From an uncultured Bacteroidales bacterium (lineage in GTDB: Bacteria; Bacteroidota; Bacteroidia; Bacteroidales; UBA932), in the NCBI GenBank assembly GCA_934725575.1, contig CAKVCK010000007.1, positions 62,001-126,000 on the forward strand: a DNA stretch of 64,000 nt, given 5' to 3'. The position numbers and the translations under genes are program-made. Under the pieces are notes generated by a model. That model had not been told where the DNA came from and did not search any database. It saw only the letters and a program-made list of their open reading frames with translations. Position 1 is the stretch's first letter, and each line of letters begins with the position of its first letter. Below, piece after piece: positions 33,770-42,314 of the stretch.

Positions 33770-36700
33770 TTACTTCAATGAATATTCCACAACGAGGGCG
33801 GTGGAAGGTGGGACGACGGTGGAGTCGGAGATCTGGACGGTCTCGCCGGTGAGGACGTTGCAGCCGGTGGTAAGGTCGGAAGTGATCTCGGAGTAGTGGG
33901 ACCACGGGATGGTTTTCGGCTCCGGAGAGTTGTTCACATAAACGAAGACCTTGTCGGAGTCGTTGTAGCGGAAGAAGGCGTAGGTGTTGTCACGGCCGAG
34001 GAAGTGCATCGTGCGGCCGTTGTGAATCACGTCCTTGGTTTTTCTCCACTGGAAGAGGGTCTTGGCATAGTCGTGAAGCTCAGCTAGTTGCCCCTGCGGA
34101 ATTGTTTTTCCGCCGACTGTTACGGTGGCGGAGGCGCGGCCTTCCTCGGTGAACAGATCGACCTTGTCGCCTTCCCAGCCGCCCGGGAAATCCATCCTCA
34201 GCTCGCCGTCGCTCTTGTAGGTCTTGCCGGTGGCGAAGGCCATCTCGTCACCGTAGAAGATCTGCGGAATGCCGCGGACGGTGGCAAGGAGGGTGTAGGC
34301 GATCTTCATCTTGTCGGGGTTCTGCCTCCAGGCGTCTGCGACACGATAATGATCATGGTTGGACAGGAATATCAGCATCTTGGACACATCGTGATAGGTT
34401 GCGTCATGGGAGAGGGCGGAATACACCCTTACCATGCCCTGTCCCCACTGCGGCTCGTCCTCGCAAAGAGCGGCGTTGATGGCCTCCTGGAGAGGGAAAT
34501 CCATAATCGAAGGCAAGTGCGAGTCGAAACCGTCACGGTTGGCGTTGCCGCCCTGCCAATAGGCAAGCTGGTCGATGTTGGTGTCCCAGCACTCCCCTAC
34601 GATGTTGAAGTTGGGATATTCATTCATCACGGCCTCGCACCACTTGCTCATCGGGACTTTCTCGTTGTAAGGGTAGGTGTCAACACGCAGACCATCCTGT
34701 CCGGAATATTCGGTCCACCAGATCGCCCACTGCTGGAAATATTTCAGCATAAACGGATTGTCGAGGTTCATATCCGGCATCGAAGGCACGAACCAGCCGC
34801 TGACCTGAAGGTTTGCGTCGTACTGTGAGGCGTTCGGATCCATCGCAGTGGAGAATGCGATGTTCGAGCCGGTATATTCAGGGAACTGGTGGATCCAGTC
34901 GCTGAACGGCAGGTCCTTCATCCACCAATGGCCTGTGCCGCAGTGGTTTGTGACTATGTCCATTATCACCTTGAGCCCCTTCTCGTGAGCCTTGGCAACA
35001 TATTCCTTGTACTGGGAATTGCTGCCGAAGCGAGGGTCGATGCGATAGTAGTCGCCGCAGGCATAGCCGTGATAGGACTCCTGAGGCTGGTCGTCCACCA
35101 GAAGCGGGGTGCACCAGATGGCGGTCGCACCGAGATCGGCGACATAATCCAGATGATCTATAATGCCCTGAAGGTCACCACCGTGGCGGCCGAACGGCTC
35201 ATTGCGGTCAGCCTTCTCGGCGGTGTCATCGGTGTTGTCATTTCCTTTGTCGGCGTTAGCAAAGCGGTCAGGGCAGATCAGATAGATTAAATCCGATGTT
35301 GTGAAGCTTCCACGCTCGGCGGAACCCTCCTCCCTCGCGGCAAGCTGGTACGGATAGCGGAAAGACTTCCCATCTTTCGTGAATATGATTCCGTACTCTC
35401 CGGGCTTTGCCGCTGGACTAACGGCTACGTCAACAAACAGGTAGTTAGGACTTTCAGCCTTGTGGATTTCCTTGACGCTGACACCTTCGCCCTCGATCCT
35501 GACATCATAGTCGGCGATGGCCTCGCCGTGGATCATCAGCTGGAGCGGAGTCTTCATCCCGACCCACCAGCTCGGCGGCTCGACCTGAGAGATCCTGGCC
35601 TCCGGAACGTTTATACTCCAATTCCACGGAGCCTTCATCTGAACGCTCACGAGGACGCTGTCGCTGTCAAGGCAGCGCTTGAAAACCAACTCGGAGTCCG
35701 TGCAGGAAACGACCTCGAAAGACGGATTGTCGGCGGACAGGGCCGGATGGACGTGCTTCACCTTGTTCAGATAAGCGTAGAAATCCGTGGTGGCGTTGTG
35801 GTGCCAATCCGGCATCGGATCCTTCTCGAAGAACTCGAAACGATGGTTGAAACCGACCTCCTGACCGGTGTAGATCAGCGGCTGGGCGTTCGGAAGGGTC
35901 CAGCAGAGGACCGCCATAGCCTTCCAGGCGTCACCCATCCTTTCATATTCAGTACCATTCCAAGAGTTTTCGTCGTGGTTGGAAGTGAACGAGAGTCTGT
36001 AACCGTTTGAAGGATAGGTTGTCGCATTCCACTCCACATAGCGCACAAGGCTGTCGGCGTCCGCCTTCCCCTGGGCGATGTCGTTCAGCAGATGGTGCAG
36101 TTTCCAGGCGTAGGTGGCATCGAAACCGGCCTCGTGAAGCCAAGTCTCCTCACCCTCGGCGAGGAAGTAAAGCCTGCGTGAATATTCAGACCTGAATTTA
36201 GAGAAAGCCTCCGTCCAGAAGTCCTGAGGCACCTGATAGGCCACGTCGCAGCGGAATCCGTCTATTCCCCTGTCCAGCCAGAAACGCATACTCTTCTCCA
36301 TCTCTGCACGCATCTCCCTCGACTCGTAGTTGAGTTTGGCGATGTCCGTCCAGTCATATTCGACAATCGTGTTGCCCTCCGCGTCACGTACGTACCAGTC
36401 GGCAGGTTTCTCCGTCACCCACGGATGATCCGGAGAGGTGTGGTTTGCCACCCAGTCGATGATGACCTTGAGACCGAGATCGTGCGCGGTCTGGACGAAG
36501 TGGTCGAAATCATCAAGGGTTCCGAACTCCGGATTGACGGCGCAATAGTCCTTGATCGCGTAATATGAGCCCAGCGTGCCCTTGCGGCCTTTCTCGCCGA
36601 TCGGATAGACCGGCATCAGCCAGACGACATCCACGCCAAGTTCCTTCAGTTCAGGAAGTTTCTTCTCCGCAGCGGAGAAAGTGCCCTCAGCGGTAGCCTG

Positions 36701-36826
36701 ACGTGTGTTCAACTCATAGACCACCGAATTCGGTGCCCAGTCCTGCTCTTCCACGGCAACCTCCGCCTTTGGAGCGCAAGAGAAAGCCACGAGAGCCGTA
36801 AGCAAAATTGATAGTGTGCGTCTCAT
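33770..36826 (-). CDS. Double GH13 enzyme: alpha-amylase fused to SusA-like neopullulanase
   Basis: 1018 aa, about twice a normal GH13 enzyme. A lipoprotein-like signal (LVAFSCAPK) precedes GH13 domain 1 (about residues 25-430) with DWVANH, GIDGFRCDVA (nucleophile Asp), LAEGEE (acid Glu) and TSNHDEN (stabiliser Asp). Then a cyclomaltodextrinase N-domain (about 430-530), and GH13 domain 2 with IVTNHCG, GLRVDTYPYN, VGECWD and LSNHDHYRV. Both catalytic triads look intact. It corresponds to SusA plus an extra amylase module; it hydrolyses imported maltooligosaccharides in the periplasm. Last gene of the PUL, 15 bp after susG. Confidence 0.88.
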   Translation of the reverse strand: MRRTLSILLTALVAFSCAPKAEVAVEEQDWAPNSVVYELNTRQATAEGTFSAAEKKLPELKELGVDVVWLMPVYPIGEKGRKGTLGSYYAIKDYCAVNPEFGTLDDFDHFVQTAHDLGLKVIIDWVANHTSPDHPWVTEKPADWYVRDAEGNTIVEYDWTDIAKLNYESREMRAEMEKSMRFWLDRGIDGFRCDVAYQVPQDFWTEAFSKFRSEYSRRLYFLAEGEETWLHEAGFDATYAWKLHHLLNDIAQGKADADSLVRYVEWNATTYPSNGYRLSFTSNHDENSWNGTEYERMGDAWKAMAVLCWTLPNAQPLIYTGQEVGFNHRFEFFEKDPMPDWHHNATTDFYAYLNKVKHVHPALSADNPSFEVVSCTDSELVFKRCLDSDSVLVSVQMKAPWNWSINVPEARISQVEPPSWWVGMKTPLQLMIHGEAIADYDVRIEGEGVSVKEIHKAESPNYLFVDVAVSPAAKPGEYGIIFTKDGKSFRYPYQLAAREEGSAERGSFTTSDLIYLICPDRFANADKGNDNTDDTAEKADRNEPFGRHGGDLQGIIDHLDYVADLGATAIWCTPLLVDDQPQESYHGYACGDYYRIDPRFGSNSQYKEYVAKAHEKGLKVIMDIVTNHCGTGHWWMKDLPFSDWIHQFPEYTGSNIAFSTAMDPNASQYDANLQVSGWFVPSMPDMNLDNPFMLKYFQQWAIWWTEYSGQDGLRVDTYPYNEKVPMSKWCEAVMNEYPNFNIVGECWDTNIDQLAYWQGGNANRDGFDSHLPSIMDFPLQEAINAALCEDEPQWGQGMVRVYSALSHDATYHDVSKMLIFLSNHDHYRVADAWRQNPDKMKIAYTLLATVRGIPQIFYGDEMAFATGKTYKSDGELRMDFPGGWEGDKVDLFTEEGRASATVTVGGKTIPQGQLAELHDYAKTLFQWRKTKDVIHNGRTMHFLGRDNTYAFFRYNDSDKVFVYVNNSPEPKTIPWSHYSEITSDLTTGCNVLTGETVQISDSTVVPPSTALVVEYSLK

Positions 36827-36841
36827 ATAATGTCAAATTAC

Positions 36842-38845
36842 TTATTGCAGGAATACAACCGATGAATATGCTCCCAGAGTCACCTTGGTGCCGTTCACTT
36901 TGACAGTCCCGTTGGTGGCGATGGCGTTGCCCAGTTTGTCTGACGTGAAGTTCACGGTGGCGTTGCCGCCGGAGAAATTGTGGACAACCAGCACTTTCTG
37001 ATCCTCATACGAACGGTACCAAGCTGAAACCGAATTAACGGAAGCGGCAGCCGGACAGTAATCGAACGAGCCTTTAGCCAAAGCCTTGTACTCGTCCCTC
37101 AGAACTCCGAACTTGCGATAGACATTCAGGATGGAGTTGTCGTCCTTGGCCTGGCTCTCGACCGAGATCGAGGATGCCAGCATAGCCCTGTCAATCTTGT
37201 CGCTCAGCTTGCCGTCAGCGAGGGATGAACCGTCGGCGTTCCACATCATAGGTGTGCGGACATATTCATCGCCTCCGGATTTGGTTCCCCAGTAGCCAAG
37301 TTCCTCGCCCTGGTAGATGTAAGGCTGGCCGCCAGCCGTAAGGAGAACCGCGCCGGCGAGTTTCATCTTGGCGACGTTCTTGCCAAGGTCGCTGCCGGCC
37401 CTGTCCTCATCGTGGTTGGACAGTTTCGTGGCCTCGATGTAGTCGGAACGGTAGCCCGCGTAGAGTTTCTGATAGTTCTGGATCGTGCCGACGAACGAGC
37501 TGCCGTTGCCGCTGTTGATGCAGTCCTTGAGCCTCCACCAGAAGCTGAACTCGAACAATGCCGGAATGCCTTTGTAATATGGAGCCACCTCAGCAGCGTC
37601 GCTGAACTGCTCTCCGACCATATAGAACTCGCCCTTTCCTCCGACTGATTTGAAGGTAGCGTTGCAATGGTCGTAGAACTTCTTGAGGAATGTCGGATTC
37701 TCGTCCGAATTGGCGTTATGATAGATGTGCTTGACAGCGTCCAGACGGAAGCCGTCCACTCCCATCCTGATCCACTTGTCTGCGGACTCGCAGACGGACT
37801 TGAAAGCTGCGGATTGCTCGCAGGTGGCCGCCGGGCCGTAGTTCAGGTCGGCGAACCAGTCTGTCCAGAAATGCGAGTGGTACATCGTCGTGGTCATTCC
37901 AGGCAGAATGATGTCCTGAGCGTTGGTGTTCGAAAGCGCGAGCGGAACGCCATAGGAAAGCAGATTCTTTCCGGACGGAGCGCCGTACTTGTGGGAGTCC
38001 CATTGGGTCCGGCTGGTTCTCACAAGCACGCCCCAGGAGGATTCAAACTCCAGTGACAGAGTGCATTCCTTAGCCCCGCTCTTGTAGAACTGCGCCATGT
38101 TGTCATCGCCGTAGTACAGCCATATCCCCGAGTTCTGACTGCCGGTGTTGGACACCTCGTCAACCTTGTCCATCCTCAGTGTCGAAGGCTTGCCGGCGTT
38201 GTCCAGGGCAAGGGTGAACCTCACCTTGAGCTTGCCGTCAACGCCAGTCACGGCGGAGAACCACTGGCCGGAGTCGTAGCCGCGCGCGCCCTCGGTGGCA
38301 ATCATCGGAATCTTGCCGTCACGGATGTCGGCCTGCGGGCTGTCGGAGAAGATATAATAGTCGCGGTGCTGACTGCCCGCGCTTTTTTTCGCGTCGAGGA
38401 ACCACGGATGATCCTTGGATGTGTGGTTCAGCACATAGTCAAGATAGATCTTGATCCCCTTGGCGTGTGCCGCGTCCAGAAGGGATTTGAAGTCGGCCTC
38501 GGTGCCATAGTCGGGATTGACTCCGGAATAGTCCAGGACATCGTAGCCGTGATAGGATGAAGCCGGGTGGATCGGAGAAAGCCAGATGGCCTGGACTCCC
38601 ATCTCCTTCAGATAGTCAAGTCTGGATTGGATTCCCTTGAAGTCGCCGCAGCCGTCGCCGTCACTGTCGGCGAATGAATATACCAGCATCTGGTAGGATA
38701 TTCCCGATTCGCCGGTGCGTTCCACTGACGGTGTGTCAGGTCCCGGAGTCGGATCAGGAGTTGTGTTGTTCTTGTCGCATCCCACAAGGAACGCGGCCGC
38801 CACGATCAGGCTCAAAAGGCCAAAGAGGAATGATGAGCGTTTCAT
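36842..38845 (-). CDS. susG: SusG-like surface alpha-amylase (GH13)
   Basis: 667 aa. Lipoprotein signal ending FLVGC, then an acidic/Pro-rich linker (DKNNTTPDPTPGPDTP) typical of surface-exported Bacteroidota lipoproteins. GH13 motifs: LDYVLNH (region I), GVDGFRLDAVKH (nucleophile Asp, about residue 388), MVGEQFS (acid Glu) and KLSNHDED (stabiliser Asp). About 120 residues between VLNHTS and the catalytic region (around 200-320, SGQWFSAVTG ... SSWGVLVRTS) correspond to the CBM58 insertion of SusG. It cuts starch at the cell surface for SusCD import. Confidence 0.92.
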   Translation of the reverse strand: MKRSSFLFGLLSLIVAAAFLVGCDKNNTTPDPTPGPDTPSVERTGESGISYQMLVYSFADSDGDGCGDFKGIQSRLDYLKEMGVQAIWLSPIHPASSYHGYDVLDYSGVNPDYGTEADFKSLLDAAHAKGIKIYLDYVLNHTSKDHPWFLDAKKSAGSQHRDYYIFSDSPQADIRDGKIPMIATEGARGYDSGQWFSAVTGVDGKLKVRFTLALDNAGKPSTLRMDKVDEVSNTGSQNSGIWLYYGDDNMAQFYKSGAKECTLSLEFESSWGVLVRTSRTQWDSHKYGAPSGKNLLSYGVPLALSNTNAQDIILPGMTTTMYHSHFWTDWFADLNYGPAATCEQSAAFKSVCESADKWIRMGVDGFRLDAVKHIYHNANSDENPTFLKKFYDHCNATFKSVGGKGEFYMVGEQFSDAAEVAPYYKGIPALFEFSFWWRLKDCINSGNGSSFVGTIQNYQKLYAGYRSDYIEATKLSNHDEDRAGSDLGKNVAKMKLAGAVLLTAGGQPYIYQGEELGYWGTKSGGDEYVRTPMMWNADGSSLADGKLSDKIDRAMLASSISVESQAKDDNSILNVYRKFGVLRDEYKALAKGSFDYCPAAASVNSVSAWYRSYEDQKVLVVHNFSGGNATVNFTSDKLGNAIATNGTVKVNGTKVTLGAYSSVVFLQ

Positions 38846-38917
38846 AATTTACGAATATAATAAATCAGACGCACCCGGGCATATTTTCCCATCGGGTGCG
38901 TCTGAAAAAAGTGGATA

Positions 38918-40690
38918 TTACTTCTGGATGGTCACGGCGAGGGTCTTCGCATTGAAGATCACCTTGTAGTCACCAGCCTCGGGAACCTTGATGTTTCCGC
39001 CCGGCTGAACCACAGTGAATTCCTTACCTATCTCAACGGTAGTCCCTTCAGCCACACCGTAGGTGTTGGAGTCCGCCCAAGAGAAATCGTAACGGATCTT
39101 GAATTCGCCTCCGATAGTCACAACAGGACTTGTCCAGACATCTCCGTCCTGGGTCATAACGAAGTCCTTGCCCCAGCCAGAACCGTTGATGTCTCCGATC
39201 AGCGAGAAGAGAGCCTTGTGATTCTCCACGAGGATGGTCTTGGCGGCGTTGTCATAAGTGACATCATAAGTACCTTCCACTCCGACCTGGATGTTCATTC
39301 CACCTGTCGCGAAAACTGTCCCAAGCACTGGCTTAAAGACATCATAAGGATTCGTCGGATCAATCGTGCTCTTTGAGTTGGCCTCGGTGCCTCCAACAGC
39401 ATCGGCCCAGTCGTGGCCAAAACGGAGCTTGAACTCATCGTTTGCGGTCAACGCCACGCTGCGGGCGATCCAAACCTCATCATCGGTGTTTGTCATATCG
39501 GTGTCAGTGTCCCAATTCGTGCCGCCTATCGTTCCGATCAAAGACCAAACGGCTGGCTTCTCAGGCTCAGGCTCCGGCTCGCCACCGCTGGCAGAAGGCT
39601 CGTCCTTTCCGTACATCGAGGTGCTGAGTTCAACAGACTTCTTGTTGAGGTCGAGATAGATACGGTACTTGCCGGCGCTAACCGGAAGATTATCACCTCC
39701 ACAATCCTTACCCCAATTATAGTCCCATTTACCGTCAGCGCGGAACTTTATCTCTGTGTCAGAGGTAAAATCGACATCAGCCCAGAAGCGGACATAGTCA
39801 GCGTTATAGTTCATCTCGGTGTCCGGCAGGCCAGAGTTGCCCCAATCATTGAATCCACCGACAATTCCGATGACATTCGCGCCCCAGTCCTTTGTAAGCA
39901 TAAGAGAGTTCTTGTCAAGGGAGAACGCATAGAAACGCTTGCTGTAGCAGGTGATGTTCTGCGCTCCGTCACCGTTGACGAGCTTAAGGCTCTTCGCCTC
40001 CGCTTCCTCAGCCTGGGCCTCAGAACCCCAGTTGCCGGTTGACGCATCCCATGAAGCGGCACCTGTAAACTTTATTCCGTTGGCAGCCTTCTCTCCGAAG
40101 TCAATCACACCTGTGAAGGTCTTGCCGTCCTTATTGTAGTTATAAAGGAACTGGCTATTGTCGTGGCTCCATCCGCAATAGTCGCCCTGAACCCAGACGT
40201 GATCATAGATATCCTTGTCAAGGATCAGCTGGCTGTAAGGGACGAATGTGGCGGACAGCACGCCGGAACGGGCCAGCGAGGACTCCACCGCCGTGTTCTT
40301 GTTGGTCGCGAGCCAAGAGTCAAGCCTGAGGTAGACCGTGAACTCCGCGTCAGGCTCGCCGCCCAGATTCAGGATCACCGAGTTGAGGGCGGACTGCTTG
40401 ACGGTCACGGTCGTGCCGCCGATGGTGGCGGAGAGTTTCTCCTGCTTTCCGAAATCCTGAGAGTCAGAGGCATAGAGAGCGTATAGCACGCCGGCATCGA
40501 CATTGTACTTCGGCTGTGTGAACTCGAAGGTCAGGTCTGCGCCGTCGGACGAGAGCTTGGTTCCGGCCAAGGTTCCCAGAGTCGGAGCCACAGTGGATGA
40601 AGGATCGAGGACCAGCTTGTCCGCATCCGTTGTGCAGGAAGCCAAAAGGATTCCCGCAAATGCTATTATCGTATAAAATAACTTTTTCAT
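38918..40690 (-). CDS. susE: SusE/SusF-like starch-binding lipoprotein
   Basis: 590 aa. Lipoprotein signal ending LLASC, acidic DADK after the Cys (surface-export type). The first 150 residues form the SusE N-terminal Ig-like domain (TFEFTQPKYNVDAGVLYALY). Three related starch-binding modules follow, starting near residues 155 (VWVQGDYCGWS), 385 (WSLIGTIGGTNWDTD) and 490 (FSLIGDINGSGWGKD), each with the W and acidic residues that stack on glucans. With 590 aa and no separate susF, it appears to cover both SusE and SusF roles. Seven bp from susD. Confidence 0.87.
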   Translation of the reverse strand: MKKLFYTIIAFAGILLASCTTDADKLVLDPSSTVAPTLGTLAGTKLSSDGADLTFEFTQPKYNVDAGVLYALYASDSQDFGKQEKLSATIGGTTVTVKQSALNSVILNLGGEPDAEFTVYLRLDSWLATNKNTAVESSLARSGVLSATFVPYSQLILDKDIYDHVWVQGDYCGWSHDNSQFLYNYNKDGKTFTGVIDFGEKAANGIKFTGAASWDASTGNWGSEAQAEEAEAKSLKLVNGDGAQNITCYSKRFYAFSLDKNSLMLTKDWGANVIGIVGGFNDWGNSGLPDTEMNYNADYVRFWADVDFTSDTEIKFRADGKWDYNWGKDCGGDNLPVSAGKYRIYLDLNKKSVELSTSMYGKDEPSASGGEPEPEPEKPAVWSLIGTIGGTNWDTDTDMTNTDDEVWIARSVALTANDEFKLRFGHDWADAVGGTEANSKSTIDPTNPYDVFKPVLGTVFATGGMNIQVGVEGTYDVTYDNAAKTILVENHKALFSLIGDINGSGWGKDFVMTQDGDVWTSPVVTIGGEFKIRYDFSWADSNTYGVAEGTTVEIGKEFTVVQPGGNIKVPEAGDYKVIFNAKTLAVTIQK

Positions 40691-40696
40691 AATCTG

Positions 40697-42301
40697 TTAA
40701 TAACCAGGATTCTGCTTAAGATTACCGTTAGCGTTGAGGTCGCTGGACATGATCGGATACAGATTGAAGCGATCGTCAACAGCCTTTCCGGCCTGCACGC
40801 CTCCCTTGAATTCCCAAAGGTACTTGTCGGAAGTGAAGAGTCCGAACCTGATCAGATCCTGACGGCGGAAGCCCTCGTAGTAAAGCTCGCGGCCACGCTC
40901 GTCGATGATGTTGTCAAGAGTGAGGGCGATGCTGCCCACACCCGCTCTCGCGCGTACAGCGTCAAGGTACTGCTGTCCCTTGGTCTTGTCGGCGGCTCCC
41001 CTGGCGGCGCACTCGGCGTACATCAGATAGGCGTCGGCACCGCGGAAGACAGGCCAGTCAGTGTCCACGAAGCCATCGGCCTGAGCCTTGCCGCCATCGT
41101 GGTTCACATTCAGGAATTTCATTGACTTCCAACCGTTTGACCAGCTGTCGGACTCACGGCGCAAGGCATCGACGTACTGATCGAACTCCTCGCCCCTGTA
41201 GAATGTGGCGCGAAGGTCAGCGTCCTCGAACTTGCTGGTGAAAGCCCCTGTCAGGGAAAGACCGCCCCAACCTGAGGAGATACCGATCGCAGCGGCGTCC
41301 ATCTTGCCACCCGTGCAGCCGAAGACGAGATAGTTAGTGGCTCCGTAGGACTGAACAAGGATTCCGTCCTGCTCCACGGCGAAGATGATCTCGTCACCGT
41401 TGTAGGTCGTGTTGGCTGTCCAAAGGTGGTTGTCGGCCATGAATAGCTCCTGCCAGGCGCTGTACTTGCCGGCGCTCTTGGTGTGGAGAGGATATTCACT
41501 GATAATCTTCTCACAGACAGCGGCAGCCTTGTCGTACATCGCTGTACCCTTCCAAACCTCGGCGTTGAGGTAGAGTTTGGCGAGAATCATCTGCACCATA
41601 CCCTTGTCGCAGCGGCCATATTCATTCTTACCCGGCTCGGCGAGGTCGCTGCCGCCAAGAAGGTCGTTGCACTCGCTCTCCATCCAGTCGAAGAGGTCGG
41701 CGCGGGAGATCTGCTCGGCTCCGGTTGAACCCACAGACTGATGCTCTGTCGCGAAAGGCACGTTGCCGAACAAGTCGATGGCATGGTAGTAGCTGAAGAG
41801 CCTGAGGGCTCTCGCCTCGGCGATGTAGGCGTTCTTCAGGGAGTAACCGCTGATGTCGCTGGCGTTGGAGCGGCGTATGAACTCGTTGCAGAGACTGATC
41901 TGGAAGAAGATACGGTAGTACATCGAAAGGACGAACTCATTTGATGCGTTCCAATTGAGATTGTGAATGTCAAAGAGGCCGCCATCGTTCCAGCAGCAAG
42001 TCGCCACATCCGTGGAGAGTTCCTCCATATTGAAAAGCGCTCTCATGTACTGGCCATAGCCGCCGTCCACACCTTCGATGTCCGGATCGCTGCTCGGCCC
42101 GGAGGATGCGGAGCAGGAAAGTCCCTGATAGCACTTGGCGAGAAGGGCTGTGAAAGCCTCCTGGCTGTTGAGCACGTCCTCAGGAAGCTCGATGTTAGGA
42201 TCGATAGGCTTCACGTCAAGGTCACCTACACAGGACGTGGCCGCTGAGGCGAGCATTGTCGCGGCGAGGGCGACCGCTGTAAATCTGATAATATTTTTCA
42301 T
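40697..42301 (-). CDS. susD: SusD-like starch-binding outer-membrane lipoprotein
   Basis: 534 aa. Lipobox ATSC (Cys at about 24), then TPR-like helices (YIAEARALRLFSYYHAIDLFGN; MVQMILAKLYLNAEVW) and the RagB/SusD C-terminus (GRELYYEGFRRQDLIRFG; KLNPN-like NLKQNPGY end). It caps SusC and binds malto-oligosaccharides; the SusD family is the pedal-bin lid of the importer. It lies between susC (13 bp upstream) and susE in the same operon. Confidence 0.94.
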   Translation of the reverse strand: MKNIIRFTAVALAATMLASAATSCVGDLDVKPIDPNIELPEDVLNSQEAFTALLAKCYQGLSCSASSGPSSDPDIEGVDGGYGQYMRALFNMEELSTDVATCCWNDGGLFDIHNLNWNASNEFVLSMYYRIFFQISLCNEFIRRSNASDISGYSLKNAYIAEARALRLFSYYHAIDLFGNVPFATEHQSVGSTGAEQISRADLFDWMESECNDLLGGSDLAEPGKNEYGRCDKGMVQMILAKLYLNAEVWKGTAMYDKAAAVCEKIISEYPLHTKSAGKYSAWQELFMADNHLWTANTTYNGDEIIFAVEQDGILVQSYGATNYLVFGCTGGKMDAAAIGISSGWGGLSLTGAFTSKFEDADLRATFYRGEEFDQYVDALRRESDSWSNGWKSMKFLNVNHDGGKAQADGFVDTDWPVFRGADAYLMYAECAARGAADKTKGQQYLDAVRARAGVGSIALTLDNIIDERGRELYYEGFRRQDLIRFGLFTSDKYLWEFKGGVQAGKAVDDRFNLYPIMSSDLNANGNLKQNPGY

Positions 42302-42314
42302 TGTCTATGTCGCA

